In this document: piece by piece, positions 52,464 to 63,943 of the stretch
How positions within the stretch are numbered: position 1 is the stretch's first letter
Layout: every line of letters starts with the position of its first letter
Assembly (NCBI GenBank): GCA_032718475.1
Contig: JAUCBJ010004416.1
Location: 1-63,943, forward strand
Reading direction: 5' to 3'
DNA length: 63,943 bases
From: Nemertoderma westbladi
Lineage: Eukaryota; Xenacoelomorpha; Nemertodermatida; Nemertodermatidae
The notes under the pieces: generated by a model
What the model was told of the DNA's origin: nothing
Databases searched by the model: none
Seen by the model: the letters and a program-made list of their open reading frames with translations, nothing else
Position numbers and translations under genes: made by a program

Positions 52464-55400
52464 TGAGACACGTACTGAACAGTACGGTAGTCAATCAATG
52501 AGACACGTGCTGAACAGTACGGTAGTCAATCAATGAGACACGTGCTGAACAGTACGGTAGTCAATCAATGAGACACGTGCTGAACAGTACGGTAGTCAAA
52601 CAATGAGACACGTGCTGAACAGTACGGTAGTCAAACAATGAGACACGTGCTGAAAAGTACGGTAGTCAAACAATGAGACACGTGTTGAACAGTACGGTAG
52701 TCAAACAATGAGACACGTGCTGAACAGTACGATCAGACGGTAGTCAAACAGTGAGATACGTACTGAACAGTACGGTAGTCAAACAATGAGACACGTGCTG
52801 AACAGTACGGTAGTCAATCAATGAGACACGTGCTGAACAGTACGGGTAGTCAATCAATGAGACACGTGCTGAACAGTACGGTAGTCAATCAATGAGACAC
52901 GTGCTGAACAGTACGGTAGTCAATCAATGAGACACGTGCTGAACAGTACGGTAATCAATCAATGAGACACGTGCTGAACAGTACGGTAGTCAAACAATGA
53001 GACACGCGCTGAACAGTACGGTAGTCAAACAATGAGACACGTGCTGAACAGTACGGTAGTCAATCAATGAGACACGTGCTGAACAGTACGGTAGTCAATC
53101 AATGAGACACGTGCTGAACAGTATGCTCGTCAAACAATGAGACACGTGCTGAACAGTGCGGTAGTCAATCAATGAGACACGTGCTGAACAGTACGGTAGT
53201 CAATCAATGAGACACGTGCTGAACAGTACGGTAGTCAAACAATGAGACACGTGCTGAACAGTACGGTAGTCAAACAAAGAGACACGTGCTGAACAGTACG
53301 GTAGTCAATCAATGAGACACGTGCTGAACAGTACGGCAGTCAAACAATGAGACACGTGCTGAACAGTACGGTAGTCAAACAATGAGACACGTGCTGAACA
53401 GTACGGTAGTCAATCAATGAGACACGTGCTGAACAGTACGGTAGTCAAACAATGAGACACGTGCTGAACAGTACGGTTGTCAATCAATGAGACACGTGCT
53501 GAACAGTACGGTAGTCAAACAATGAGACACGTGCTGAACAGTATGGTAGTCAAACAAAGAGACACGTGCTGAACAGTACTGTCAGACGGTAGTCAAACAA
53601 TGAGATACGTGCTGAACAGTACGGTAGTCAAACAATGAGACACGTGCTGAACAGTACGGTAGTCAATCAATGAGACACGTGCTGAACGGCACGGTAGTCA
53701 AACAATGAGACACGTGCTGAACAGTACGGTCAGACGGTAGTCAAACAATGAGACACGTGCTGAACAGTACGGTCAGACGGTAGTCAAACAATGAGACACG
53801 TGCTGAACAGTACGGTAGTCAAACAATGAGACACGTGCTGAACAGTACGGTAGTCAAACAATGAGATACGTGCTGAACAGTACGGTAGTCAAACAATGAG
53901 ACACGTGCTGAACAGTATGGTAGTCAAACAATGAGACACGTGCTGAACAGTACGGTAGTCAAACAATGAGACACGTGCTGAACAGTACGGTAGTCAAACA
54001 ATGAGACACGTGCTGAACAGTACGGTAGTCAAACAATGAGATACGTGCTGAACAGTACGGTAGTCAATCAATGAGACACGTGCTGAACAGTACGGTAGTC
54101 AAACAATGAGACACGCGCGGAACAGTACGGTAGTCAAACAATGAGACACGTGCTGAACAGTACGGTAGTCAAACAATGAGACACGTGCTGAACAGTACCG
54201 TAGTCAAACAATGAGACACGTGCTGAACAGTACTGTAGTCAATCAATGAGACACGTGCTGAACAGTACGGTAGTCAAACAATGAGACACGTGCTGAACAG
54301 TACGGAAGTCAAACAATGAGACACGTGCTGAACAGTACGGTAGTCAAACAATGAGATACGTGCTGAACAGTACGGTAGTCAATCAATGAGACACGTGCTG
54401 AACAGTACGGTAGTCAAACAATGAGACACGTGCGGAACAGTACGGTAGTCAAACAATGAGACACGTGCTGAACAGTACGGTAGTCAATCAATGAGACACG
54501 TGCTGAACAGTACGGTAGTCAATCAATGAGACACGTGTTGAACAGTACTGTAGTCAATCAATGAGACACGTGCTGAACAGTACGGTAGTCAATCAATGAG
54601 ACACGTGCTGAACAGTACGGTAGCCAAACAATGAGACACGTGCTGAACAGTACGGTAGTCAAACAATGAGACACGTGCTGAACAGTACGGTAGTCAAACA
54701 ATGAGACACGTGCTGAACAGTACGGTAGTCAAACAATGAGACACGTGCTGAACAGTACGGTAGTCAAACAATGAGACACGTGCTGAACAGTACGGTAGTC
54801 AAACAATGAGACACGTGCTGAACAGTACGGTAGTCAATCAATGAGACACGTGCTGAACAGTACGGTAGTCAAACAATGAGACACGTGCTACTGAACAGTA
54901 CGGTAGTCAAACAATGAGACACGTGCTGAACAGTACGGTAGTCAAACAATGAGACACGTGCTGAACAGTACGGTAGTCAAACAATGAGACACGTGCTACT
55001 GAACAGTACGGTAGTCAAACAATGAGACACGTGCTGAACAGTACGGTAGTCAAACAATGAGACACGTGCTGAACAGTACGGTAGTCAAACAATGAGACAC
55101 GTGCTGAACAGTACGGTAGTCAAACAATGAGACACGTGCTGAACAGTACGGTAGTCAATCAATGAGACACGTGCTGAACAGTACGGTAGTCAAACAATGA
55201 GACACGTGCTACTGAACAATACGGTAGTCAAACAATGAGACACGTGCTGAACAGTACGGTAGTCAAACATTGAGACACGTGCTGAACAGTACGGTAGTCA
55301 AACAATGAGACACGTGCTGAACAGTACGGTAGTTAAACGAATGAGACACATGCTGAACAGTACGGTCAGACGGTAGTCAAACAATGAGATACGTGCTGAA

Positions 55401-56960
55401 CAGTACGGTAGTCAAACAATGAGACACGTGCTGAACAGTACGGTAGTCAATCAATGAGACACGTGCTGAACAGTACGGTAGTCAAACAATGAGACACGTG
55501 CTGAACAGTACGGTCAGACGGTAGTCAAACAATGAGACACGTGCTGAACAGTACGGTAATCAAACAATGAGACACGTGCTGAACAGTGTGGTAGTCAAAC
55601 AATGAGACACGTGCTGAACAGTACGGTAGTCAAACAATGAGTCACGTGCTGAACAGTACGGTAGTCAAACAATGGGACACGTGCTGAACAGTACGGTAGT
55701 CAAACAATGAGACACGCGCGGAACAGTATGGTAGTCAAACAAAGAGACACGTGCTGAACAGTACTGTAGTCAAACAATGAGACACGTACTGAACAGTACG
55801 GTAGTCAAACAATGAGACACGTGCTACTGAACAGTACGGTAGTCAAACAATGAGACACGTGCTGAACAGTACGGTAGTCAAACAATGAGACACGCGCGGA
55901 ACAGTATGGTAGTCAAACAAAGAGACACGTGCTGAACAGTACTGTAGTCAAACAATGAGACACGTACTGAACAGTACGGTAGTCAAACAATGAAACACGT
56001 GCTACTGAACAGTACTGTAGTCAAACAATGAGACACGTGCTGAACAATACGGTAGTCAAACAATGAGACACGTGCTACTGAACAGTACAGTCGTCAAACA
56101 ATGAGACACGTGCTGAACAGTACGGTAGTCAAACATTGAGACACGTGCTGAACAGTACGGTAGTCAAACAATGAGACACGTGCTACTGAACAGTACTGTA
56201 GTCAATCAATGAGACACGTGCTGAACAGTATGGTAGTCAAACAATGAGACACGTGCTGAACAGTACTGTAGTCAAACAATGAGACACGTGCTACTGAACA
56301 GTACGGTAGTCAAACAATGAGACACGTGCTGAACAGTACGGTAGTCAAACAATGAGACACGTGCTGAACAGTACGGTAGTCAAACAATGAGACACGTGCT
56401 GAACAGTACGGTAGTCAAACGAATGAGACACATGCTGAACAGTACGGTCAGACGGTAGTCAAACAATGAGATACGTGCTGAACAGTACGGTAGTCAAACA
56501 ATGAGATACGTGCTGAACAGTACGGTAGTCAAACAATGAGACACGTGCTGAACAGTACGGTAGTCAAACAATGAGACACGTGCTGAACAGTACGGTAGTC
56601 AAACAATGAGACACGTGCTGAACAGTACGGTAGTCAAACCATGAGACACGTGCTGAACAGTACGGTAGTCAAACATTGAGACACGTGCTGAACAGTACGG
56701 TAGTCAAACAATGAGACACGTGCTGAACAGTACGGTAGTCAAACAATGAGACACGTACTGAACAGTACGGCGGTAGTCAAACATTGAGACACGTGTTGAA
56801 CAGTACGGTAGTCAAACAATGAGACACGTGCTGAACAGTACTGTCGTCAAACATTGAGACACGTACTGAACAGTACGGTAGTCAAACAATGAGACACGTG
56901 CTGAACAGTATGGTAGTCAATCAATGAGACACGTGCTGAACAGTACGGTCACACGGTAGT
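52437..56960. repeat. 35-bp minisatellite, about 4.5 kb
   Basis: About 128 units (plus strand GAACAGTACGGTAGTCAAAC plus AATGAGACACGTGCT). The main variant is CAATC for CAAAC. Occasional units carry a GGTCAGAC or CTACTG insertion. Nearly every unit includes the palindromic E-box CACGTG. On the minus strand it runs directly into the SGNH-like frame. Confidence 0.97.
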
Positions 56961-57468
56961 CTGACCCAGGTCCAGTAGTCCACGAGGGACTCAACCAAAG
57001 AGCCTCACACCCACTTGTTGCCCATGCAGGTTGCTGGTCGCAATACAGATGGGTAATACGGCCTCCGTCTTTGGTACCATCGGCGGGGAGGGGGTGGACT
57101 GATGGACTATTTTATAGTATTTGTAATGTGTAATAGTGTTGTCATACTTTATTAGTAAGATGTGATTAATATAAATTATTTTACTGTGTCAATTATTTTA
57201 CTATACAGTATACTAATAATTTTTTTCTGACTCTAATAGGTTCACATACTAGTCCAGTAGACTTCATTAATTTTTATTGCGTCCATTAAAATTACTGAGA
57301 ATTAATTACTATCCAAAATGATAATCTTAATGATAATCTGATAATCTTATGATAATCTTACAATCTGTAAGGATATGCGTAAATTTAGTTTAGTGTTTTG
57401 GTTTGAATAACGCCACTGGTAATATACACTCCTTTCTCTAAGAAAATAATTAGCAGAGTTGAGTGACC
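56961..57468. other. Non-coding spacer between arrays
   Basis: No gene is supported. A minus-strand open stretch at about 57090-56990 (ATSNLHGQQVGVRLFG) may be part of the same retroelement relic as the SGNH fragment, but it is too short to assign. Another copy of the dispersed TGTTTTGGTTTGA / CTCCTTTCTC motif lies at 57385-57440. Confidence 0.35.
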
Positions 57469-57494
57469 CCCCCCCCCCCCCCCCCATACACTGT

Positions 57495-57720
57495 CTGAAA
57501 CAAACCGGTAGCTGAAACAAACCGGTAGCTGAAACATACCGGGAGCTGAAACATACCGGTAGCTGAAACATACCGGTAGCTGAAACATACCGGTAGCTGA
57601 AACATACCGGTAGCTGAAACATACCGGTAGCTGAAACATGCCGGTAGCTGAAACATACCGGTAGCTGAAACATACCGGTAGCTGAAACATACCGGTAGCT
57701 GAAACATGCCGGTAGCTGAA
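57495..57720. repeat. 17-bp tandem array beside a C-run
   Basis: About 13 units of CCGGTAGCTGAAACATA follow a C homopolymer at about 57469-57485. Minor variants are CATGCC, CAAACC and CCGGGAGC. Minus-strand open frames here are period artefacts. Confidence 0.93.
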
Positions 57721-57876
57721 ATCTGCCATTTTTTCATTTTACTTACAGCGAGTCGCTTTTTGATTTTAAATTAATTATATTATTATGAAATAAATTGCTA
57801 GGCCCACATTAAAATCATTTTGAAGAATTTTACGCAACTCAAATCTCTAATCATATCATATCTCATATCGTTATAG

Positions 57877-59670
57877 TCCGTGCATCCAATGAGTGTTTCG
57901 TTATAGTCCGTGCATCCAATGAGTGTTTCGTTATAGTCCGTGCATCCAATGAGTGTTTCGTTATAGTCCGTGGATCCAATGAGTGTTTCGTTATAGTCCG
58001 TGCATCCAATGAGTGTTTCGTTATAGTCCGTGCATCCAATGAGTGGTTCGTTATATTCCGTGGATCCAATGAGTGGTTCGTTATAGTCCGTACATCCAAT
58101 GAGTGTTTCGTTATAGTCCGTGCATCCAATGAGTGTTTCGTTATAGTCCGTGCATCCAATGAGTGTTTCGTTATAGTCCGTGCATCCAATGAGTGTTTCG
58201 TTATAGTCCGTGGATCCAATGAGTGTTTCGTTACAGTCCGTGCATCCAATGAGTGTTTCGTTATAGTCCATGGATCCAATGAGTGTTTCGTTATAGTCCC
58301 TGCATCCAATGAGTGTTTCGTTATAGTCCGTGGATCCAATGAGTGTTTCGTTATAGTCCGTGCATCCAATGAGTGTTTCGTTATAGTCCCTGCATCCAAT
58401 GAGTGTTTCGTTATTGTCCGTGCTTCCAATGTGTGTTTCGTTATAGTCCGTGCATCCAATGAGTGTTTCGTTATTGTCCGTACTTCCAATGAGTGTTTCG
58501 TTATAGTCCGTGCATCCAATGAGTGTGTCGTTAATGTCCGTGCATTAAATGAGTGGTTCGTTATAGTCCGTGCATCCAATGAGTGTTTCGTTATTGTCCG
58601 TGCTTCCAATGTGTGTTTCGTTATAGTCCGTGCATCCAATGAGTGGTTCGTTATAGTCTGTGCATCCAATGAGTGTTTCGTTATAGTCCGTGCATCCAAT
58701 GAGTGTTTCGTTATAGTCCGTGCATCCAATGAGTGTTTCGTTATAGTCCGTGCATCCAATGAGTGTTTCGTTATAGTCCGTGCATCCAATGAGTGTTTCG
58801 TTATAGTCCGTGGATCCAATGAGTGTTTCGTTATAGTCCGTGCATCCAATGAGTGTTTCGTTATAGTCCGTGGATCCAATGAGTGTTTCGTTACAGTCCG
58901 TGCATCCGATGAGTGGTTCGTTATAGTCCGTGCATCCAATGAGTGTTTCGTTATAGTCCGTGGATCCAATGAGTGTTTCGTTATAGTCCGTGCATCCGAT
59001 GAGTGGTTCGTTATAGTCCGCGGATCCAATGAGTGTTTCGTTATAGTCCGTGCATCCAATGAGTGTTTCGTTATAGTCCGTGGATCCAATGAGTGTTTCG
59101 TTATAGTCCGTGCATCCAATGAGTGTTTCGTTATAGTCCGTGGATCCAATGAGTGTTTCGTTATAGTCCGTGCATCCAATGAGTGTTTCGTTATAGTCCG
59201 TGCATCCAATGAGTGTTTCGTTATAGTCCGTACATCCAATGAGTGTTTCGTTATAGTCCGTGGATCCAATGAGTGTTTCGTTATAGTCCGTGCATCCGAT
59301 GAGTGGTTCGTTATAGTGCGTGGATCCAATGAGTGTTTCGTTATAGTCCGTGCATCCAATGAGTGTTTCGTTATAGTCCGTGCATCCAATGAGTGTTTCG
59401 TTATAGTCCGTGGATCCAATGAGTGTTTCGTTATAGTCCGTGCATCCAATGAGTGTTTCGTTATAGTCCGTGCATCCAATGAGTGTTTCGTTATAGTCCG
59501 TGGATCCAATGAGTGTTTCGTTATAGTCCGTGCATCCAATGAGTGGTTCGTTATAGTCCCTGCATCCAATGAGTGTTTCGTTATAGTCCGTGCATCCAAT
59601 GAGTGTTTTGTTATAGTCCGTGCATCCAATAAGTGTTTCGCTATAGTCCGTGCATCCAATGAGTGTTGTC
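57877..59670. repeat. 30-bp minisatellite at the 3' end of the Ig-domain gene
   Basis: About 60 units (TTATAGTCCGTGCATCCAAT plus GAGTGTTTCG), strictly 30 bp apart. Variants include TGGATCC for TGCATCC and GTGGTTCG. Because the period is ten codons, two minus-strand frames and one plus-strand frame stay open for 380-600 codons. The third minus-strand frame, that of the Ig gene, meets a stop in every unit. No transcript evidence is available for these frames. Confidence 0.97.
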
Positions 59671-60708
59671 TCTCGGTGGATCAACGTAAGTAGCGAATTC
59701 TAACAAGGTTAGACATCCTCCTAGAGCGACAATAATCATACCGGTATAGCAACCACTGGTGAGCGCCCATTCTTCATCGTCTTTGTGTTCATTCGGTTTA
59801 ACTATGAGAGTCACGTGCTTTTCTATTGCGTCATATTTATTGTCCAGGAAGCACTTGAAGGTCCCTTTGTCCCTAACCTTACTGAATCGTTTGATTGAGA
59901 TGACCCCTGTATGCGGCTCCATCGTGTACTTGTGGGCCCCGGGACTCACTGACTCACTCACTGACGGAATTTCGGGTTCGATTATATTGCTCGGGGTTTG
60001 CCACATCACCGCGGGATCACCATCTTCAAGAAGATGCGCTGAAACAATGAGATGTCGGATGATACTCTGACAGGTCAAGGCCAGGGACGATCCCTCGTGC
60101 ACGTAGATTTCTTCCAGAGTCATAAGAATTATTGTGGGTCTAAAAAACATCTGAGATTTCTTCGGACTTCCACGTCGCACCCGGGATAAGTTGCTATGGC
60201 CACTAGTCTCTACCCCGCACACGTAAACGCCGGTGTCTCGTCTGCTAGAAGCGCCCAGCCAAAGAGAACCATTGTTCAGGATTTTAATTCTTTCAGTTTC
60301 TTCAACTGGTAAAAACGTCATTCCGTCATATTTGTACCACAAAAAAACGCTTGAAGTGGAATTTAATTCCGAGTTGCATTCTATCAGAATATCCTGATGC
60401 TCTGAAGCTAGGATGCAAGATGAATAATTCAACAGCAATTTATTTCTTTTGAAATTAAAGTTACTCTCTTGTCCCCCCAAGTCGTGACATTTATGGTAGG
60501 TTGTAGGTCCGGGTTTATTATCAACAGAATCAAGGGAAATTAGTTCGTTCAATTCATTCAAGCGAACGATAGATGTCGCGAATTCAGATGGAATTTCATT
60601 CGGATTGCACATAAATTCTCCGTCTTTAAGTTTATCTTCATGGTGTATCTGCTGTGGGAGTACAAGCCGAGCAATAATTACAGCTACAATAATTTTCAGT
60701 GCGAACAT
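59641..60708 (-). CDS. Single-exon membrane protein with two Ig-like domains
   Basis: The protein has 355 residues. Residues 1-19 (MFALKIIVAVIIARLVLPQ) are a signal peptide. After a roughly 80-residue unclassified segment come Ig domain 1 (LIECNSEL, then VFLWYKYDG, then RRDTGVYVCGV, with the C-W-DxGxYxC pattern) and Ig domain 2 (LALTCQSI, VMWQTPSN, VRDKGTFKCF). An RVRR dibasic site lies between the two domains and could be cut by furin. Several N-glycosylation sequons are present. A transmembrane segment of about 20 residues (GMIIVALGGCLTLLEF and on) is followed by a tail of about 13 residues that ends in the first unit of the 30-bp array. Alternatively the exon ends earlier at a splice donor (for example near TATACCG/GTATGA) and further exons are not recognised. 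Ligand and role are unknown. Adhesion or immune recognition is only a guess. Confidence 0.75.
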   Translation of the reverse strand: MFALKIIVAVIIARLVLPQQIHHEDKLKDGEFMCNPNEIPSEFATSIVRLNELNELISLDSVDNKPGPTTYHKCHDLGGQESNFNFKRNKLLLNYSSCILASEHQDILIECNSELNSTSSVFLWYKYDGMTFLPVEETERIKILNNGSLWLGASSRRDTGVYVCGVETSGHSNLSRVRRGSPKKSQMFFRPTIILMTLEEIYVHEGSSLALTCQSIIRHLIVSAHLLEDGDPAVMWQTPSNIIEPEIPSVSESVSPGAHKYTMEPHTGVISIKRFSKVRDKGTFKCFLDNKYDAIEKHVTLIVKPNEHKDDEEWALTSGCYTGMIIVALGGCLTLLEFATYVDPPRDNTHWMHGL

Positions 60709-63360
60709 CTTATTGACGATAATCTATAGGGCCCATATCACACGATGCAACTTAATTGTTTAATTGTTGCTAAAAAAAATGTTGAGACATAAATGTTTTT
60801 AATAAATCACTCAAGAATAAATTAGGGATGTGTGTCGCAGGTCTATAATAGTAAATTAGCTAGTTTAATGAAACTTTTTAAACATATCCTAGCAAGAGTT
60901 TACGGACTTCTTCGCACACAGAAACTTCCAACATAAATTTGTTGCGCAATGTTTCTGAGAGTTTTCAGAAATATTGCAGCAACATATTGCAGATACACAC
61001 ACATGAGCAACAACGTCTTGCTGCAACTTGTCTGCAACGAAAGATACTTCGTGTGAGGCCGCGTTCACACTACCGAGTCAAAGTCAAAATAAATAAAATA
61101 TAGCTAGCTAGCAATAATAAATAATAATACATTATGTAGGCCTAATATAATACATAAGGGCATTCTAGAACAAATTAAATTTCTTGTGATTATGTTTTAC
61201 ATTTTGTCTTTGACTCGGTAGCGTGAAAGCGGCCTAAGGCGTGCACCTTATCTCAAAGATAGTTAGCCTAGTTTTAGCGCTATTATCCTCTGCGAAAATA
61301 ATCAGAACTAGTTTTCAAAAAGAAATAATTACTGTGCATTTACTACTAAATGCACAGTCTACTAAATACTATATAGCCGATACTACTAAATAAAAAGGTT
61401 CTAGAATATGAAATGTATCGCTGATAGCAAAGCCCATAATATTTTGTAATTCTAAATTAAAGAAAATATTTTCCACACATTGTTTTTTCGTCGATAAAGC
61501 CGGTGTAAAAGAGTAAATGAATCCCCGTTTAGAATGACTCCCCAGTGATCTGTGGAGTCATTACAACCTAGGTTGGAATGGCGTCCGCCGGTTGCACCCT
61601 TAATAGGATGTGGATTGTTCCCGCGATTTTTATAAGTATTTTTATACTAAAGGTGATTAAAAAGTGGAACGTTCGCATATCTCATTCTGAAAGTCTACTG
61701 TAAGATAAATATGAGGGACAAAGACTTCGATGAAGTAATAACTATTTACATAGGCCTTCTTGTGTGTAAAGTAACACTTTACTTTGTTATACGAACGAAC
61801 GTAGTGAGTGAGTGAAAATAAAGCCACGAGGATCAGAACATTTGGAGCCACGTTAATACAGTAGTTTATAGCTACTTGTTATTAATAGCTACCGGTTGGT
61901 AATGCAGTAGGCCTATCTGGCTGTCAGGCAATTAATAATAAATAACAACTATTGTTTATTTGGCAACCATAAAGTCGTTATGTAAAGTCACGCCAATGGG
62001 ACAATACCACATAATAATATACTAATACAATACTAAATGTACAGGCCAATACAATGCTGTAATGTCCTCTAAAGTTGTAAAGTGCTAAATAACAACTCGC
62101 TGTTAATACTAACGGCGTTGAGTAATGTTACAATTTTGGAATAAAATATTTTATTTACACCGATATCTATGTCTAGTGTTACAAACATAGTTGGATTCGG
62201 CTTCCAACCAGTTTAGTTAGAGAAATCTCTCAATTTGAATTTCGTTGGGCACATCTTAGCCAATTCGGCAGCGACGTCCAGGAGGGATCAACTGACGACA
62301 TCTTTCATTGTAGCGAATGGATAAAGACGGCTAAAGAGAGTAGGATTGAGCACCGTGGTTGCAGATGATGGTGTTGACAGATGGGAGGCCATGAGGACGT
62401 AAATTACGGACATACAAGGTATCTCAGGTAAGAGTATTTCCGGGGTCTACTTATTGCCTGTGCCGCTAGACCTCCATCCTGGAGGTTGCCAATTCGATCC
62501 CACCTGGACGTCATTGCCGAATTTGCTAAGCTGTTCTGAAAGTTACAATATATGAAACAACACATCCATCCAAATTACCAATAATAAATTCTCCATTACG
62601 TTAATCCATTACGTTAGAGAACGGTAACTAGAAGTCGTATCCAATTAACGATATATTAAGGTAATTGATGTAAAAAAAAATACATAATTCCACAGCAATG
62701 AAATTTCATAATTTCCATTAATAATGTTAGCGAAGATTTTTCACATAATTATTAAATTGTGATTGCTCTATTGATTTTAGGTGTAATTTATTTATTTGTA
62801 AAGTTTAAAAACTACAATAATTTATAATATAATAAATAAACGTTTTGGGGATAAGGGTTTTTGAGGTCGATAAATCCGATGGGCGAGGTTACATCCACCC
62901 GTTTAGTAAAGAAGGAGTGGAAATAAGCTCCCTATATTGTACCAGCAAAATTGATATTAAAAATGGATCAATTATTACACAAATTTCCGTTGCTCTGGAA
63001 ACTAAATTGGTAACTATCTAGAAGTGCATACTTCAGTCAATCGATAGTCATTAGAGTAAAGTTTGTCTGTACGAAATTTGGAGAAAATCCCACCAATAAA
63101 TCTCTTGTTGCTATGTAAAATCCATGTTGCTAAGGAAAGAAACAGGTTATTGAAAGTGATCCGCATAATATATTTTATAGACTTTTTTGGGGGTATTAAC
63201 AACGTAATGTAGAATAAAAAAAAATTGGTTTGGATGAATTGAGAATTTTTTATGGGTTAACCCCCTTTTTTGTCTAGATTGACTCGCCTAGTAGGCCTAT
63301 AATAAAGGGATTCATTTAAACCCAGAGACGTCTTTTTTACCTAGGTTGTATCGACCGGTA
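60709..63360. other. Upstream flank of the Ig gene, non-coding
   Basis: No gene is supported over 2.6 kb. It contains a copy of the dispersed repeat shared with 50.7 kb (about 61735-61965) and scattered short AT-rich repeats. Near 62490-62510 a TTCGATCCCACC sequence resembles a polymerase III B-box. Confidence 0.45.
61735..61965 (+). repeat. Dispersed repeat, copy 3
   Basis: It shares AACTATTTACATA, GTGTAAAGTAACAC, ACGAACGAACGT, AAAGCCACGAGGATCAGAAC and ATCTGGCTGTCAGGCAATTA with 50715-51145, in the same order. It is shorter because a segment present in the 50.7-kb copy is absent. Confidence 0.7.
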
Positions 63361-63365
63361 TTATA

Positions 63366-63800
63366 CCCCCCCCCCCCCCCCCCCCCTACCCCAGACCCCC
63401 CCCCCCCCTACACCAGGCCCCTCCCTACCCCAGACCTCCCCTCCCGACCCCAGACCTCCCCTCCCTACCCCAGACCCCCCCTCCCTACCCCAGACCTCCC
63501 CTCCCTACCCCAGACCTCACCTCCCTACCCCAGACCCCCCTCCCTACCCCAGACCTCCCCTCCCGACCCCAGACCTCCCCTCCCTACCCCAGACCCCCCT
63601 CTCTACCCCAGACCTCCCCTCCCGACCCCAGACCTCCCCTCCCTACCCCAGACCCCCCTCCCTACCCCAGACCTCCCCTCCCTACCCCAGACCCCCCTCC
63701 CTACCCCAGACCACCCCTCCCGACCCCAGACCTCCCCCCTACCCCAGACCCCCCCCCCTCTACCCCAGACCCCCCCTACCCCAGACCTCCCCTCCCCCCA
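63366..63800. repeat. C-rich 17-18-bp minisatellite beside a poly-C tract
   Basis: About 22 units of CCCTCCCTACCCCAGACCT with CCCGACC and poly-C variants follow a C-run. The minus strand has closely spaced G-runs and could form G-quadruplexes. A plus-strand proline-rich frame across it is not supported as a gene. Confidence 0.93.
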
Positions 63801-63943
63801 TTATGCCAAAGAGGACCTGATAAATCATCCCAATCTTCTTTCAAATTCCGTGACAAATATTACATAATGATGTACTTGTGACTATAAAGGTTATATTATA
63901 ATAATTGTAAATTTACGATTGTAACAAAATGCGCCTAAACGAT

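Noticed and set aside
57863-59693. 598-codon minus and 420-codon plus frames with 10-residue repeats
   Set aside because: They are a period artefact of the 30-bp array. They are kept only as a possibility in the finding on the Ig gene, with no evidence of translation.

Overview
This is a window of an AT-rich, intron-bearing animal genome. The evidence is spliced genes with GT-AG introns, an axonemal dynein gene (so the species has motile cilia or flagella), an Ig-domain membrane protein, non-LTR retrotransposons, and hAT-, Helitron- and Harbinger-like pieces. A marine invertebrate is the likeliest source. The exact phylum cannot be read from the sequence alone.

The main gene is a complete DNAI4 (WDR78, axonemal dynein intermediate chain 4) on the minus strand, from the ATG at 49078 to the stop at 11511. 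I assembled 11 exons by hand. All ten intron phases agree, giving an 829-residue protein with conserved DNAI4 blocks. Its 37.6 kb span is mostly introns, and most of that is tandem repeats. Intron 4 holds an intact, intronless mago nashi (MAGOH) copy at 32118-32567. Upstream of exon 1, near 50.4 kb, an RFX X-box and a forkhead site lie close together, which fits a ciliary promoter.

The most unusual observation is that introns 2, 5, 6 and 8 begin directly as minisatellites whose repeat unit spans the 5' splice site. Each unit starts with the first bases of the intron and, clearly in three of the four, ends with a copy of the end of the preceding exon. The exon-intron junction has therefore been tandemly duplicated tens to hundreds of times. 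These arrays fill the intron except for roughly the last 50-160 nt before the acceptor and any inserted transposons. Intron 7 carries a related-looking array (units start GT and end CAG) that is not at the exon edge.

Layout: 0.3-1.8 kb, decayed LINE reverse transcriptase; 4.5-10.8 kb, 15-bp satellite with higher-order structure; 11.5-49.1 kb, DNAI4; 33.5-36.9 kb, hAT-like element with a foldback element nested in its left end; 38.3-38.9 and 44.3-47.0 kb, two copies of one LINE family, each with an 11-bp target duplication and each inside a tandem array; 41.8-43.4 kb, Helitron-like element inside the intron 2 array; 51.6-52.5 kb, Harbinger and SGNH-hydrolase relics; 52.4-57.0 kb, 35-bp array with an E-box in nearly every unit; 57.5-57.7 kb, 17-bp array; 57.9-59.7 kb, 30-bp array running into the 3' end of a single-exon, two-Ig-domain membrane protein gene (59641-60708, minus); 60.7-63.4 kb, no gene recognised; 63.4-63.8 kb, C-rich minisatellite.

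Many long open frames in the window are simply tandem arrays without stops and are not annotated as genes.
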